A stretch of DNA of 64,000 bases from Chitinophaga sp. CF118 (GTDB lineage: Bacteria; Bacteroidota; Bacteroidia; Chitinophagales; Chitinophagaceae), in assembly GCF_900112615.1 (NCBI RefSeq), contig NZ_FOMK01000004.1, positions 1 to 64,000 on the forward strand. The letters are read 5' to 3'. A model generated the notes under the pieces. The model had not been told where the DNA came from, made no database searches, and was given only the letters and a program-made list of their open reading frames with translations. The translations under genes were made by a program, and so were the position numbers. Shown piece by piece: positions 51,761 through 61,583 of this stretch (position 1 is its first letter; each line of letters begins with the position of its first letter).

Positions 51761-52274
51761 TTCCTAAACCGTTAACAGTAGCATGAATTCCCCTTTAATT
51801 AAAGAACATTGAATTCAAAGAAAGCCAGCTGATTTAAATCCATCCTTTTAATTTAAAGAACCGTTCAAAATCATTTTTAAACCTATCCAGATCAAAATCC
51901 TTAATCTTTTTTATGGTGTTAATGATATCCAAGGATTTTAACATATCTGAAACAATGATCGGCTTTATATCATCACTGTTGTTATAAAGATCATAGTCTA
52001 ATCTTAATTCGTATGAAAAACTTCTATCTTCTGATTTCACTTCCATTCCATCATAAACATATTCTTTGCCTTGAAAAGTATATTTGGGCTTTCTTAATTT
52101 GAAAAAGCTAGCATGTTTAGGGCTCATGCAAAATATACAAATGATCAATGCCTGAAGATCATCACCATATTCTTTTTCATTGAAAAAAGCATTTAGTTCA
52201 TTGCTTATTGCAAAAACATCTTTAAATTTCTCTGGGATACTATCCGATAATTCTTCTGTAGTATGAACTTGCAT
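51761..52274. repeat. Direct segmental duplication, copy 2
   Basis: Partner of 50506-51019, shifted by 1255 bp. The flank shares CCTAAACCGTTAACAG and CAAAGAAAGCCAGCTG, and the match begins at 51761. It includes immunity copy C. Confidence 0.75.
51834..52274 (-). CDS. Putative immunity protein (copy C), adjacent to the RHS toxin
   Basis: This 146-aa protein starts MQVHTTEELSDSIPEKFKDV and ends FFKLKGWI. It is the copy next to the toxin, with only 14 bp between the RHS stop and its start. That is the standard position of the cognate immunity gene, so it is the best candidate for neutralising the toxin tip. It is a paralogue of copies A and B, with a C-terminal part almost identical to copy A. 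No signal peptide is seen, so it is cytoplasmic, as expected if the toxin acts on nucleic acids. Confidence 0.75.
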   Translation of the reverse strand: MQVHTTEELSDSIPEKFKDVFAISNELNAFFNEKEYGDDLQALIICIFCMSPKHASFFKLRKPKYTFQGKEYVYDGMEVKSEDRSFSYELRLDYDLYNNSDDIKPIIVSDMLKSLDIINTIKKIKDFDLDRFKNDFERFFKLKGWI

Positions 52275-52288
52275 AATCTATTCAATTT

Positions 52289-55200
52289 TTATCTAAACAT
52301 TTTGTTTGCTGGAGGTAAAATTCCATGTTGATAATAATAACCATACAATAAAAACTTTTCCATTGCTTTAATTTGTAATTGAGTACCTGTTCCTAAAATT
52401 TGCATATAAACTCCTTCTCTTCTCAAAACTGCCTCATCATATCTATTAGCAGGATCAGTGGTTTCTCCATATTTCCAAATGTCACCGGCTTTTAAAGGAA
52501 CCTTACCTACTGGAAATGGCAAACCGGAAATATACACATTATAATCGCCATCATATCTGGCTTTTAAGGCATAAACAGCCCCGCGTTGTGTTAAGGTTTT
52601 AGATAAAAGATTAGTTAACTCATCATACATTTTTTTTGCAATGACAGGATCAACTTTGACTGCAGATACAGAATTGGTGCCAGACAAGTATTCCCGAATT
52701 TCCTCAATCAGCAGTCCTACTCTTCCTCCATTCGGAATGTACTCTACTTTAGAATAAAAGTCATTCCATGCTGCCTTCCAGTCACCAGTACCTGGAAAAT
52801 GAAAAAGCCCGGTTGATGCACCTGCACCAAATAATGCAGCTCCTTCTCCAATTAATGGAAATAGCGCAGGGGCAAACGCTGTCTTGGGTTTCCCTTTTCC
52901 TTTATCTTTTCCTTTATCATTATTATTACTGCCATTTCCAACATTCTGAAGCTGATTATATGCTTCTACTGCATCTGCACCTGTAAATGTAACTCCTCCT
53001 TCAAAAACCTGAACATCCATTCCATCTGGATCCAGGAGACTAATTGGGTTGTTTAATGCATAATTATATGGAGAATAACTATAGTTTTTCGATGACATTG
53101 GATCTGGTACATACCATCTTCCTGTCTGTGGATCTTCCATTCTTGCCCCATAGTCGTACCATTCAAGTCCACTGCCATCTGCAAATTCCTTACTCTGTAA
53201 TTCTTTACCATTATACTTAAATCTATTCTCCGGAAAATTCAGTCCCTTTAATGCATTTGAACTAATTCCCACCATCGTCAACCCGAAAGGATAATAATGA
53301 GTCTCCTCTAATACCGGTCCACTATTATGTATCACCACCAGATTATCAAAGAGCACATCATCACCACTCTCATTATTCGTATAAATATACAGAAATCCTG
53401 TCTTTTTGATAACCATCTTGCCTACAGCCAATGGCTGTAAAACATTGGCATTTCCCTGCACCTGTCGAACACCACTATTATCATCTACCAGGGCAAACTG
53501 ATCATCGAACAGGACAAAGTTAAGATATGCTTTTGGCTTGTCAGCCAAATTCTGGTAAGGATCTTTTTGCTTTAGTCCATCATATATTCCAGAGGTAAGG
53601 CCGGAATTCAGAACAGAACCAGGACCACCTGCATCATGGATACCATCTGCAATTGCAGCACCGCTAAACGCGTTTAGGATAGCGGTTACCATATTGGGAG
53701 AAGTTGTACTGGAAGTATTTGCAGCAGTACTCCTGTAAACAGCAGTGGTATTAATCTGGATAGTATCACCTGCCATTACTCTTAATACCAGACCTGGGCC
53801 TATCTTTTGCCCATTAACTGCATTCAGCTTTGCTACAAACGTATTCGGGTTCGTGGTATTATCGGCGGGATAACCAGCTATTGTTGATATGGCTGTGCGG
53901 GTATTATCAATATTACTGAATAATGCATTCTCAACAATACTTGCACCTGTTTCCATTGTAGCTGCATACAAAGCCGTATCACTTTTTGTTGCCAGTACCA
54001 TCCTCGTATTACCCAGGTGATCTTTTATGAAATAATCGAATGCAAAATTAACAGGCTGCCCGGTTTTATATATGGGTCTGATACGACCTTCTTCGTATAG
54101 TAAAAATTGCAAAGTATCCTGTTCGTATACGAAACCGCTTATGTAATCCGTAGTGGTTATTTTTGCCGGAGTGACTGTATTATCTGTCACCGTTTTTCGA
54201 AGCTTTATTCCTGTAGCATCATATTGATAATTTATCACTCCTTTGCCATTAACAGTGATACTTTGTGGTAAACTAAGGTGGTTGTATATGATTGCATCAA
54301 TATTCTTGTTTTTATCCTTAGTCAAATTACCATTCACATCATACCAGTAATCCTGTGTTTCGTCGTTATTGATCTCTTTAAAATCACCTAACTCACTTTG
54401 TGCGTTATTCACCTTATCAGTAACAAAGATCAATTTGTTGCTTGTAGTGGCATAGCCGTACTTCAAGCTATCTATCGTCTGAGGTACTACCCCATTTAAT
54501 CCCACCTGCTTCATTGACTGGATGTTACCATTTAAGTCATACAGCAGATTACTTACGCTAAAGTCAACTTTGTCCTTAGTCCATGCAGAAGCACCCACAT
54601 TTTGCTGTGTAAAATAAGCCGCTGTGAGCCTGTTAGTCTTATCATAGTCATATCCATAGGCACGGGCAATACCATCCGAAGCACTTTTCCACTTGATTCC
54701 GGATATATTACCATTGTATTCACTGCTATCGAACCCCCAATCATAATTCAATTCCTGGCCAAACCAGTTAGCTGTACTACCAGAAGTGTTTACAAAAGTC
54801 TTATTGATTGATTTTAACCAACCACGGATATTATATTCATAGTTCAAACTTTCCAGTTGAGTAGCAGAGCCGGTAGCATTCAGGCGCTTTACTTTCAGCT
54901 GACCTAGTTCATCGTAAGTGTTTATTGCTATGTTTTTTTGCAGGTTAATATTATCATCTATTCTTTTTTTAACAGAATCCAGTCTTCCACCTGCATCATA
55001 GTGCAGCATTGTCAACACTGTGGTTTGAGGAGTAATAATACTGCGCAAATTACGAAGCCGCTGATAACTGCTTAGTAGGTTGCCATTAAAATCATACAGG
55101 TTTGTAATAATGTTTTCTCCGCCACTTGCATTTTCTATTATCTTTTGTATTTCTCTACCTTTGTTATTATAATAATTGGTAGTTGTGAGCCATTGATCTG

Positions 55201-56782
55201 AATCCAGCACCCTTACTTTAGTACCTGTAACAAAGCCTTTGGTCATAGCAGATGGTGTAACAGGATTGGTTTCTGCATAGGGATTACTTAATGCTTGTGG
55301 TTTATTGGCATCACTACTTGCATAGTCGTACTTTCCTGTATAACTATAATCGTCATAAAAAGTATATGATACTGGAATTAATCCACTTGGAACTGTATTA
55401 GGATAAGGATTGGTAGCTATGGTGGTATCTGATCCATTATTTATATTGGGATTAATCTCTGCAATAAAGCTGGCATCAGTGCCTGAGTTGAAATTACCCT
55501 GAAATGTTATGCTGTTGGTAGCCTGGTACAGTGTATTGCCAGTATGTACAGTTACTATCAAATCTCCTGTTCCGGGAAAAGTATAAGGGATAGACAAAGT
55601 GTTTGACGTAGCTGTGTTCATTGTCGATTGGAGATCTATACGACTGGCAGCAACATTACTCAGCGCTGTCATTGTAAGACGATTGAGTTCATCATAGAAT
55701 GAGAATAGCCATTGCCCCTTTGCTTTCAGATAACCATTTCTACTAATAGCAACTCTATCACGTACGTCGAATACGAATTCCGTTGAATCGGCACCGGGTT
55801 CTTTCTTTACGACTACCCTGTTACGTTCGTCATGGCGGTATATGAAACACAATTCACCTGCTATAGCAGTACTGATAGTCCAGCTGCCCTTGATAGCGTC
55901 TACTGCTTTAGGTGGTATAATAAATCTTAACTGACCGAGATCATCATATATATAATATGTACACAACCATCCCATATGAGCCGTTCCGATAGTAGTGGCC
56001 AGCTGTACTTTTTTCAGAATAACATGATTCTCCTTGTCTTTATATTCTATTATCTGTGATCCGGCTTCATCAATCATTACGTTTTTGTATAATTCTCCGG
56101 GAGCATACACCTGTCCACTGCCACTCACCGGAATCACACTACCCGAATTCATATACCATATGCGAACAGAATCTTCGATTTTATTAACACGGTATTGCTG
56201 TTGTGTGGGATGATTCCCACCCGTCTTCGCCCAGCTGTTACCGGGGGCGTAAGATTTAAGCACTCTATTTAAAGGGGATGCTTCATAATCTGTCTGTTCA
56301 TAGTAAACACTATCAGATCCAATACCGGGAATGAGGGTACTATCCTTATAGAATGCAAGTTGTCCGTTAAAAGGATCGATTTTTAAATTGCCATCGTTGA
56401 TATTGCCTGTTTTAGGAACATAAGGCAGATACTTGTATTGTTCCCTTCCAAATGCATCATATACAAATGGGGTTACCAAATCTTTACCCGTAGGACTTAT
56501 TCCTTTGACTACTGTTTGTAAAGAACGGCCCAAGCCATCAAAATACTGTGTGGTCTGCTTTACCTCTGCTACAGTACGGCTGGTTGATGTAACAGCAGTA
56601 GTATCTGTTGTGGGCATACTGGGCTCCCAGGTGCGAACATAATTAATAGGAGTATTAGTATATGCTGATGGAGGGGGCACTGGAATTGCTGTCGACCGTA
56701 GAGTTCCTCCCGGGGCATTTTGAGCCTGTGAGGTAATAGTAATACCTATTAATAGCAGTGTCGCAATTATATAATTGTACAT
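52289..56782 (-). CDS. RHS/YD-repeat polymorphic toxin with putative GIY-YIG-like nuclease tip
   Basis: This 1497-aa protein has a signal peptide (MYNYIIATLLLIGITITSQA). A DUF6443-type N-terminus follows (TWEPSMP, YFDGLGRSLQTVVKGISP), then many YD repeats and the RHS core (YDYGARMEDPQTGRWYVPDP and YNYALNNPISLLDPDGM, to about residue 1255). A Gly/Lys linker precedes the tip. In the last 100 residues RGAVYAL, GDIWKYGETTDPANRY, AMEKFLLYG and a final NKMFR follow the order of a GIY-YIG nuclease (Y, YxG, R, E, N). The sequence therefore suggests a DNA- or RNA-cleaving toxin. It follows a large YD protein by 12 bp. Confidence 0.85.
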   Translation of the reverse strand: MYNYIIATLLLIGITITSQAQNAPGGTLRSTAIPVPPPSAYTNTPINYVRTWEPSMPTTDTTAVTSTSRTVAEVKQTTQYFDGLGRSLQTVVKGISPTGKDLVTPFVYDAFGREQYKYLPYVPKTGNINDGNLKIDPFNGQLAFYKDSTLIPGIGSDSVYYEQTDYEASPLNRVLKSYAPGNSWAKTGGNHPTQQQYRVNKIEDSVRIWYMNSGSVIPVSGSGQVYAPGELYKNVMIDEAGSQIIEYKDKENHVILKKVQLATTIGTAHMGWLCTYYIYDDLGQLRFIIPPKAVDAIKGSWTISTAIAGELCFIYRHDERNRVVVKKEPGADSTEFVFDVRDRVAISRNGYLKAKGQWLFSFYDELNRLTMTALSNVAASRIDLQSTMNTATSNTLSIPYTFPGTGDLIVTVHTGNTLYQATNSITFQGNFNSGTDASFIAEINPNINNGSDTTIATNPYPNTVPSGLIPVSYTFYDDYSYTGKYDYASSDANKPQALSNPYAETNPVTPSAMTKGFVTGTKVRVLDSDQWLTTTNYYNNKGREIQKIIENASGGENIITNLYDFNGNLLSSYQRLRNLRSIITPQTTVLTMLHYDAGGRLDSVKKRIDDNINLQKNIAINTYDELGQLKVKRLNATGSATQLESLNYEYNIRGWLKSINKTFVNTSGSTANWFGQELNYDWGFDSSEYNGNISGIKWKSASDGIARAYGYDYDKTNRLTAAYFTQQNVGASAWTKDKVDFSVSNLLYDLNGNIQSMKQVGLNGVVPQTIDSLKYGYATTSNKLIFVTDKVNNAQSELGDFKEINNDETQDYWYDVNGNLTKDKNKNIDAIIYNHLSLPQSITVNGKGVINYQYDATGIKLRKTVTDNTVTPAKITTTDYISGFVYEQDTLQFLLYEEGRIRPIYKTGQPVNFAFDYFIKDHLGNTRMVLATKSDTALYAATMETGASIVENALFSNIDNTRTAISTIAGYPADNTTNPNTFVAKLNAVNGQKIGPGLVLRVMAGDTIQINTTAVYRSTAANTSSTTSPNMVTAILNAFSGAAIADGIHDAGGPGSVLNSGLTSGIYDGLKQKDPYQNLADKPKAYLNFVLFDDQFALVDDNSGVRQVQGNANVLQPLAVGKMVIKKTGFLYIYTNNESGDDVLFDNLVVIHNSGPVLEETHYYPFGLTMVGISSNALKGLNFPENRFKYNGKELQSKEFADGSGLEWYDYGARMEDPQTGRWYVPDPMSSKNYSYSPYNYALNNPISLLDPDGMDVQVFEGGVTFTGADAVEAYNQLQNVGNGSNNNDKGKDKGKGKPKTAFAPALFPLIGEGAALFGAGASTGLFHFPGTGDWKAAWNDFYSKVEYIPNGGRVGLLIEEIREYLSGTNSVSAVKVDPVIAKKMYDELTNLLSKTLTQRGAVYALKARYDGDYNVYISGLPFPVGKVPLKAGDIWKYGETTDPANRYDEAVLRREGVYMQILGTGTQLQIKAMEKFLLYGYYYQHGILPPANKMFR

Positions 56783-56794
56783 AATATTTACAGG

Positions 56795-59700
56795 TTAATA
56801 GGTTAATGAATATTGGTAACTGAACTGTTTCAGAATCTTATCATCTGCATCTTTAATCAGTTTTAACCGGCCAAACCTGTCATACTCGTAGAAAATAGTC
56901 TTACCGGCTGCATCAGTTTCACTGGTGACACCAACCCCCATCTTGTAAGTATAGGTGTTAACCAAAGCATTCACAGAAGCTAGCCCCATTCGAATTTTAT
57001 TCAACTCTGTCCTTAATTGCGTATCACTGGCAGGATTACGCAGAATATTCATATTTACATAGCTAGTGGCTGACGTGTAACTACTGCCAGAGATCTTCGC
57101 TACAGGATACAGGTTATTATATCCCCAGATATAGACCTCATTTACGTCATTTACTTTACGCTGTTCCCGAATGTTTCCTGTGCTATCATAAGTATTAAAA
57201 GCAATGTCCTGTTCATAATTGGTATCCCTCACAAAGTCGTTGCTCTGAATAGTTGTAGGTGTAAAAGCAATTAATGGTGCCGTTCTTTTTAACTTATATG
57301 TTGATCCCATCACCACACCCTGAATGTTGGTTTTGTATTGAACCTGTGTAGCAGAAAGGGTCGTAGTTATCCCTGACCGGATTTGCTGCACATATTGTTC
57401 TATCATCATGCTGTGAATATTACTATCCTGCATCATCTTTAATACCTGCAAGCCTGCAGATAATGTGCCTGTCGGAATTGTATAATCAGTTGGATATTTA
57501 TTATAGATCCATAGATCATCTTTTTTAGAAGTGACTTTATGAACACGGGTAGGCTGAATGTGCTGTTTGTTATCGTATGTGTATTCAGTAATATTGATAA
57601 TAGAGTCCGTACCCAAATATTCCTTCTGTGTAGTACGTTGCTGCATCACTGCATAACTGTTATAAAAATATCTTCTGGCTAAAAACTGTTCCACACCTGC
57701 CCCTAAAGAAATTAAACCTTTTTTCAAATAGCCAACTTTCCAGCCCGTTATGTTGCCTTTTAAATAGGTTTCGTATTCGGTAATCGTTTTACTAAGCAGC
57801 TTACCTGCATTGTCAAATACCGAGCGGCTTTCTTCCATTCCATTAAGCGGATGGGTATTGGTGAATGGCGAGAACGGATATGAAACAAAGGGGTTAGCAT
57901 CGCTGGCTACATAATATTTATACCTGGTACTACCATTCTCATTATTATTACGTGAAGCTTCCAGTACCTCCTGATATACGAGGCTACCACCATGTGAAAA
58001 CGAAATTTCATTATTGGCTGAAGAACTGCGGATTCTGGTTATACAAGGATACTCACCCTGAGGATTGTCAAAACCACAGGCTGAACAGCCCGGTTGTTTC
58101 ATGGCGGTAAAAGAATATTTGTAGGCCGGTTTATTGAACAACCAACCGGTAGACCGTATGCTGTCATTTCCAAAACGGTAAAAATACGTTTTCACGATAT
58201 CATTAGCATGATTAATGCCATCATAAATCGTCATTCTGCGGATTCTTAACCCACCAGCTTTAGCTATTTTAGTATAGCTGGTAACATTCTTGTACTGTAA
58301 CGTAATCTGTGCTTTTTCATATGTTGCTGTAGGCTCGTCATGTGCACATGCCAGTACGATATGGTACTGGCCCGAATCCAGTTCTACATACGATTGGCCA
58401 TTCGCTACATTCCATTGCTGCCCGGTTGAGACATTCCTGATGAACATACTCACGCTATTTCCACAACATGCCTGCAGCGTTGCAGTACTGTTTACGAACT
58501 GATGTTTATTGATATTAAAAGTAATACTGTCGCTGAGATAGTTGGGATATTGAATCTGTGCAGAATAATAGCCTGTCCGGATCTCCTTTGATACGCTGGC
58601 TGGCAGGTATAGCGGATCATAAACACTATCAACAATATTGAAACGGCTATAAGTATTGTTTTCATATTCAAAAGAAGAGGAACCGCCAGTCGGATATTCA
58701 ATTTTTTCCAGAATACCAGTCTTGATATAATCGGTGTCAGGCTCTCTGTCACCGCCATCAACTCCTTCTTCAGCAGGTAGTAAAGTGGTATTGTATATCT
58801 TCCCATTAAAATACCCCCAATGATCCTGTGCTTTGGAATCAAGGTCAGGAAAATTATGTGCAGTATTATAAGTCAGCTTATAAGAGGATATCACGTTCCC
58901 ATATATATCCGCATTGCTAACCTGTTTTAGTTGTAAGCGGCTGCCATTGGTATAATCAAACGTAAATCTTTTCAAAGGAGTTATAGTTCCGTTTAAAAAT
59001 CCGGAGGACACGATTGAGCTTAACGCATAAAAAGTATCCAGATTACTGTTGGACAGGTCATTTCGGATAAAACCATAATTGAAATCTATCTGGCCACCAG
59101 GATAATCAATCCTTTTAATCTTATTTTGAAAGGTAGTACGATAGTTTGCACAGTTACTATGCAAGGGAATTATTACAGGACAGCCCTGCAATGGTTTTGC
59201 GGGATCCGGATACAGATTAGTTGCATCCGATTCAGACATAGAATACACAGTAAGGCTGGGATCTGTTACATAAATAAAATTGATTCTGCGTTTACTACGG
59301 GGAAGGATAATAGTAGTCAAATACCAGGCATTTGTCGTCTCATCTTCATTAGCCCCACAAGAAATTGTATATGAAGTTTCTGAGTCCTTAAAAATATATT
59401 GTGTTCCATTATCCGTTATCGCAACAAAATAATAGAAAGCCCCATTAAAAAGCCATTTAATCCTGAAGTTTTTGTAAGGCATCAGATAGGCTTCATTGTT
59501 GGTTCCGATCACAAATTTTCCACTATAGCCACCAAAATTGAAAGAGAATTCATCGGGTTGAGTATCAATTATACCCTGTGCACTATTTCTGAATACTTCA
59601 TAGGTGCTGTCTACAGCATCAGTAGCAAAGCTGGTCGGTATCTTATTCCCGTCCAGTTGCCCTATGTAACCCGCTTCATCTTTTTTACCTTTTACCACAC

Positions 59701-60022
59701 GTGTGATGGCTCCCCCTGCATTTAACGTCCAGTTAAGGCCAGTATATGTTGCAATTTCGTCAACACGTACCCCTGAGGCATGATAAGATACATCTACGTC
59801 CATGCTAAATTCATCACTCACCGTAATATTGGTCAGCGGAATAGATATACTCGGTAACCCATTGCTCAGACTTACAGGTATGTCGCCATATTTACCCAAT
59901 GCCATGGCATTGGGGGCAGGTGGAATCACGGTAAACTTTGTAGGATTTAAAGATGTTTCTTGCGCATAAAGATTGCTGTTCACTGCAAATAGTAAAGCAA
60001 GCAGATAGCTCAATATTTTCAT
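56795..60022 (-). CDS. Large exported YD-repeat protein of the RHS locus
   Basis: The protein is about 1075 aa from the ATG at 60022; the frame extends to 60094, but that would overlap the upstream gene. The signal is MKILSYLLALLFAVNSNLYA. It starts SLNPTKFTVIPPAPNAMALG and has GDIPVSLSNGLPSISIPLTN, a pattern shared by first partners of Bacteroidota RHS loci. The end (AGKTIFYEYDRFGRLKLIKD) is YD-repeat-like. It probably forms part of the shell or delivery apparatus of the toxin. It lies 25 bp after the tail-fibre-like gene and 12 bp before the RHS toxin gene. Confidence 0.85.
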   Translation of the reverse strand: MKILSYLLALLFAVNSNLYAQETSLNPTKFTVIPPAPNAMALGKYGDIPVSLSNGLPSISIPLTNITVSDEFSMDVDVSYHASGVRVDEIATYTGLNWTLNAGGAITRVVKGKKDEAGYIGQLDGNKIPTSFATDAVDSTYEVFRNSAQGIIDTQPDEFSFNFGGYSGKFVIGTNNEAYLMPYKNFRIKWLFNGAFYYFVAITDNGTQYIFKDSETSYTISCGANEDETTNAWYLTTIILPRSKRRINFIYVTDPSLTVYSMSESDATNLYPDPAKPLQGCPVIIPLHSNCANYRTTFQNKIKRIDYPGGQIDFNYGFIRNDLSNSNLDTFYALSSIVSSGFLNGTITPLKRFTFDYTNGSRLQLKQVSNADIYGNVISSYKLTYNTAHNFPDLDSKAQDHWGYFNGKIYNTTLLPAEEGVDGGDREPDTDYIKTGILEKIEYPTGGSSSFEYENNTYSRFNIVDSVYDPLYLPASVSKEIRTGYYSAQIQYPNYLSDSITFNINKHQFVNSTATLQACCGNSVSMFIRNVSTGQQWNVANGQSYVELDSGQYHIVLACAHDEPTATYEKAQITLQYKNVTSYTKIAKAGGLRIRRMTIYDGINHANDIVKTYFYRFGNDSIRSTGWLFNKPAYKYSFTAMKQPGCSACGFDNPQGEYPCITRIRSSSANNEISFSHGGSLVYQEVLEASRNNNENGSTRYKYYVASDANPFVSYPFSPFTNTHPLNGMEESRSVFDNAGKLLSKTITEYETYLKGNITGWKVGYLKKGLISLGAGVEQFLARRYFYNSYAVMQQRTTQKEYLGTDSIINITEYTYDNKQHIQPTRVHKVTSKKDDLWIYNKYPTDYTIPTGTLSAGLQVLKMMQDSNIHSMMIEQYVQQIRSGITTTLSATQVQYKTNIQGVVMGSTYKLKRTAPLIAFTPTTIQSNDFVRDTNYEQDIAFNTYDSTGNIREQRKVNDVNEVYIWGYNNLYPVAKISGSSYTSATSYVNMNILRNPASDTQLRTELNKIRMGLASVNALVNTYTYKMGVGVTSETDAAGKTIFYEYDRFGRLKLIKDADDKILKQFSYQYSLTY

Positions 60023-60047
60023 GATGATCTTCTTTATTCTGAAAAAT

Positions 60048-60911
60048 TTATTTCTGTTGTGAATGCAACTGATTAATCTGTTTCTGAAGATCAATTACAT
60101 GCAAAGTGAGTTCTTCTACTTTTTGCAGCAGCAGTTTGTTCATTTCACCTAAATCGATACCTTTTTCCTGCACTTCCGTTTCCGTTGGGATACCTGGCAA
60201 ATGTTTATTTGCTTGAATATACTTTTCCAGTTCTTGTAACGGGGGTAGCTGATAATCCGGCTGAAAAACAAAATCGGCCCAGCTGGTTTGTTTTACCTGC
60301 ATTTTTCTGGCACCGATAGTCCCTTCTACTGCCAGTTTATTAGTACCTGGAGCAGTTGTTCCTATACCCAGGTTTCCATCGGTATTAAATACACTGTTGC
60401 CAGGTAGATAAACATCTCCTGAAAACCGGTTTTGATAGGGTAACAGATAAGTTGCGGTTGCATCAACAGATAACGCAGAATCTACTGCTGTCCAACCGGT
60501 GTAACTGGCTGGAACGTCACCAACACGGCCCCATCCGAATGCCCTTACATGGATTCGTTGATAGCTGGATTGGCTATCAATAAATATAACAACCATTCCA
60601 TTTTCGACAGCCAGATAGACAGGAGGTGTGTACGAACCGGAACTGCTTATTTTACCTTTATAAAAGACATTGGTATAAACGTAGTAATTTAGTATCAGGC
60701 TGATAGGTTCGTTTGATCCGTGGCTGAAACCTTCTATCATGATGGTTGGCATTTGCGCTCCGTTAATGAATGCCAGATTCGTTTTTATCTTTATTCCGTT
60801 GGCAGGCACTCCATTCATTGTATATGTTAACACGTCTGGATAATACTGAGCACTTACATACATAGGGGCGCATAGCAGCGATAAAAAAATCAATACTGAT
60901 TTAATTTTCAT
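60048..60911 (-). CDS. Exported tail-fibre-like protein with C-terminal coiled coil
   Basis: This 287-aa protein has a signal peptide (MKIKSVLIFLSLLCAPMYVS, cleavage before AQ). The middle is beta-rich. The end (TSWADFVFQPDYQLPPLQEL, then LGEMNKLLLQKVEELTLHVI) matches a C-terminal region frequent in tail-fibre-like and S74-related proteins of Bacteroidota, ending in a coiled coil. I see no catalytic peptidase motif. It heads the transcribed series 60911 to 50579 and may be an accessory of the RHS toxin; this is inference. Confidence 0.75.
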   Translation of the reverse strand: MKIKSVLIFLSLLCAPMYVSAQYYPDVLTYTMNGVPANGIKIKTNLAFINGAQMPTIMIEGFSHGSNEPISLILNYYVYTNVFYKGKISSSGSYTPPVYLAVENGMVVIFIDSQSSYQRIHVRAFGWGRVGDVPASYTGWTAVDSALSVDATATYLLPYQNRFSGDVYLPGNSVFNTDGNLGIGTTAPGTNKLAVEGTIGARKMQVKQTSWADFVFQPDYQLPPLQELEKYIQANKHLPGIPTETEVQEKGIDLGEMNKLLLQKVEELTLHVIDLQKQINQLHSQQK

Positions 60912-61027
60912 GAGGTAACGTTTTAATTGTGCAGAATTTATTTAGTTGATTATAATGAATGTCCAAATATCACTTTGATATTGTCAGTTTTGGGTAGCTA
61001 AAGAGGGGTTAAGAAGTCATACGAATG

Positions 61028-61159
61028 CTATCCGGTGCTCGCGTCCATATTTGTAGCCAGCTGCTTTTGTAATTGTAAGCGTTCAATTGTGCTATCCTGC
61101 GCATTTACATGATTATAATAAATGCTCAATGTGATAATGAGGGGTATAAACAGTTTCAT
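61028..61159 (-). CDS. Tiny exported protein or truncated gene start
   Basis: A 43-codon frame begins at the ATG at 61159 with MKLFIPLIITLSIYYNHVNA, a good signal peptide (cleavage after NA), then QDSTIERLQLQKQLAT, NMDASTG and a stop. The residue after the signal is Q, as usual here. It is too short to be a domain and may be the 5' stub of a decayed gene. It lies upstream of the tail-fibre-like gene in the same orientation. Confidence 0.45.
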   Translation of the reverse strand: MKLFIPLIITLSIYYNHVNAQDSTIERLQLQKQLATNMDASTG

Positions 61160-61583
61160 GCGGGAAGGGGGGGTAAAAGATTAAGAACTTCAGGCTTACA
61201 TACAATATGGAACTATAGTAGAAAAAAGACACTAAACAGGCAAAGATATCAGGAAACAACGGGGAATAGGAAATTGATGCATGACTACAGATGATAGGTG
61301 GATAAATAATTGTTTCTTGAAAATAAGAAATGTTTCTTGCAAAAATGTTAACCCAAAGTTATCCGTCAAAAAATGCGTATTTCTACTTATTTGGAATCAA
61401 TTGTATGTGAAAATATCTTCACCTAATGGTACAATAAAAAATCTTCCAATGGAAAGGTGCAAAACAGGTATTAATACGCTTTTTTAAAAGTTGCAAACTG
61501 GATACTTTTGAATCAGATTTTCACTCCACGAATCAGAGAATGTAAAGATTGATTTTATTAATTAACCCCAAACAATAAAGATT
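61160..61583. other. Intergenic region without a supported gene
   Basis: About 420 bp between the divergent RHS locus and the protease gene. A plus-strand TACTTTTG (61503-61510) is -7-like, with TTTT 18 bases upstream. Short frames at 61109 and 61281 are rejected. A CAAAGATA at 61241-61248 is a minus-strand -7-like box. Confidence 0.4.

Noticed and set aside
61109..61487. Two plus-strand frames at 61109-61294 and 61281-61487
   Set aside because: Basic, low-complexity translations with no export signal or family; the minus-strand micro-gene explains part of the region better.
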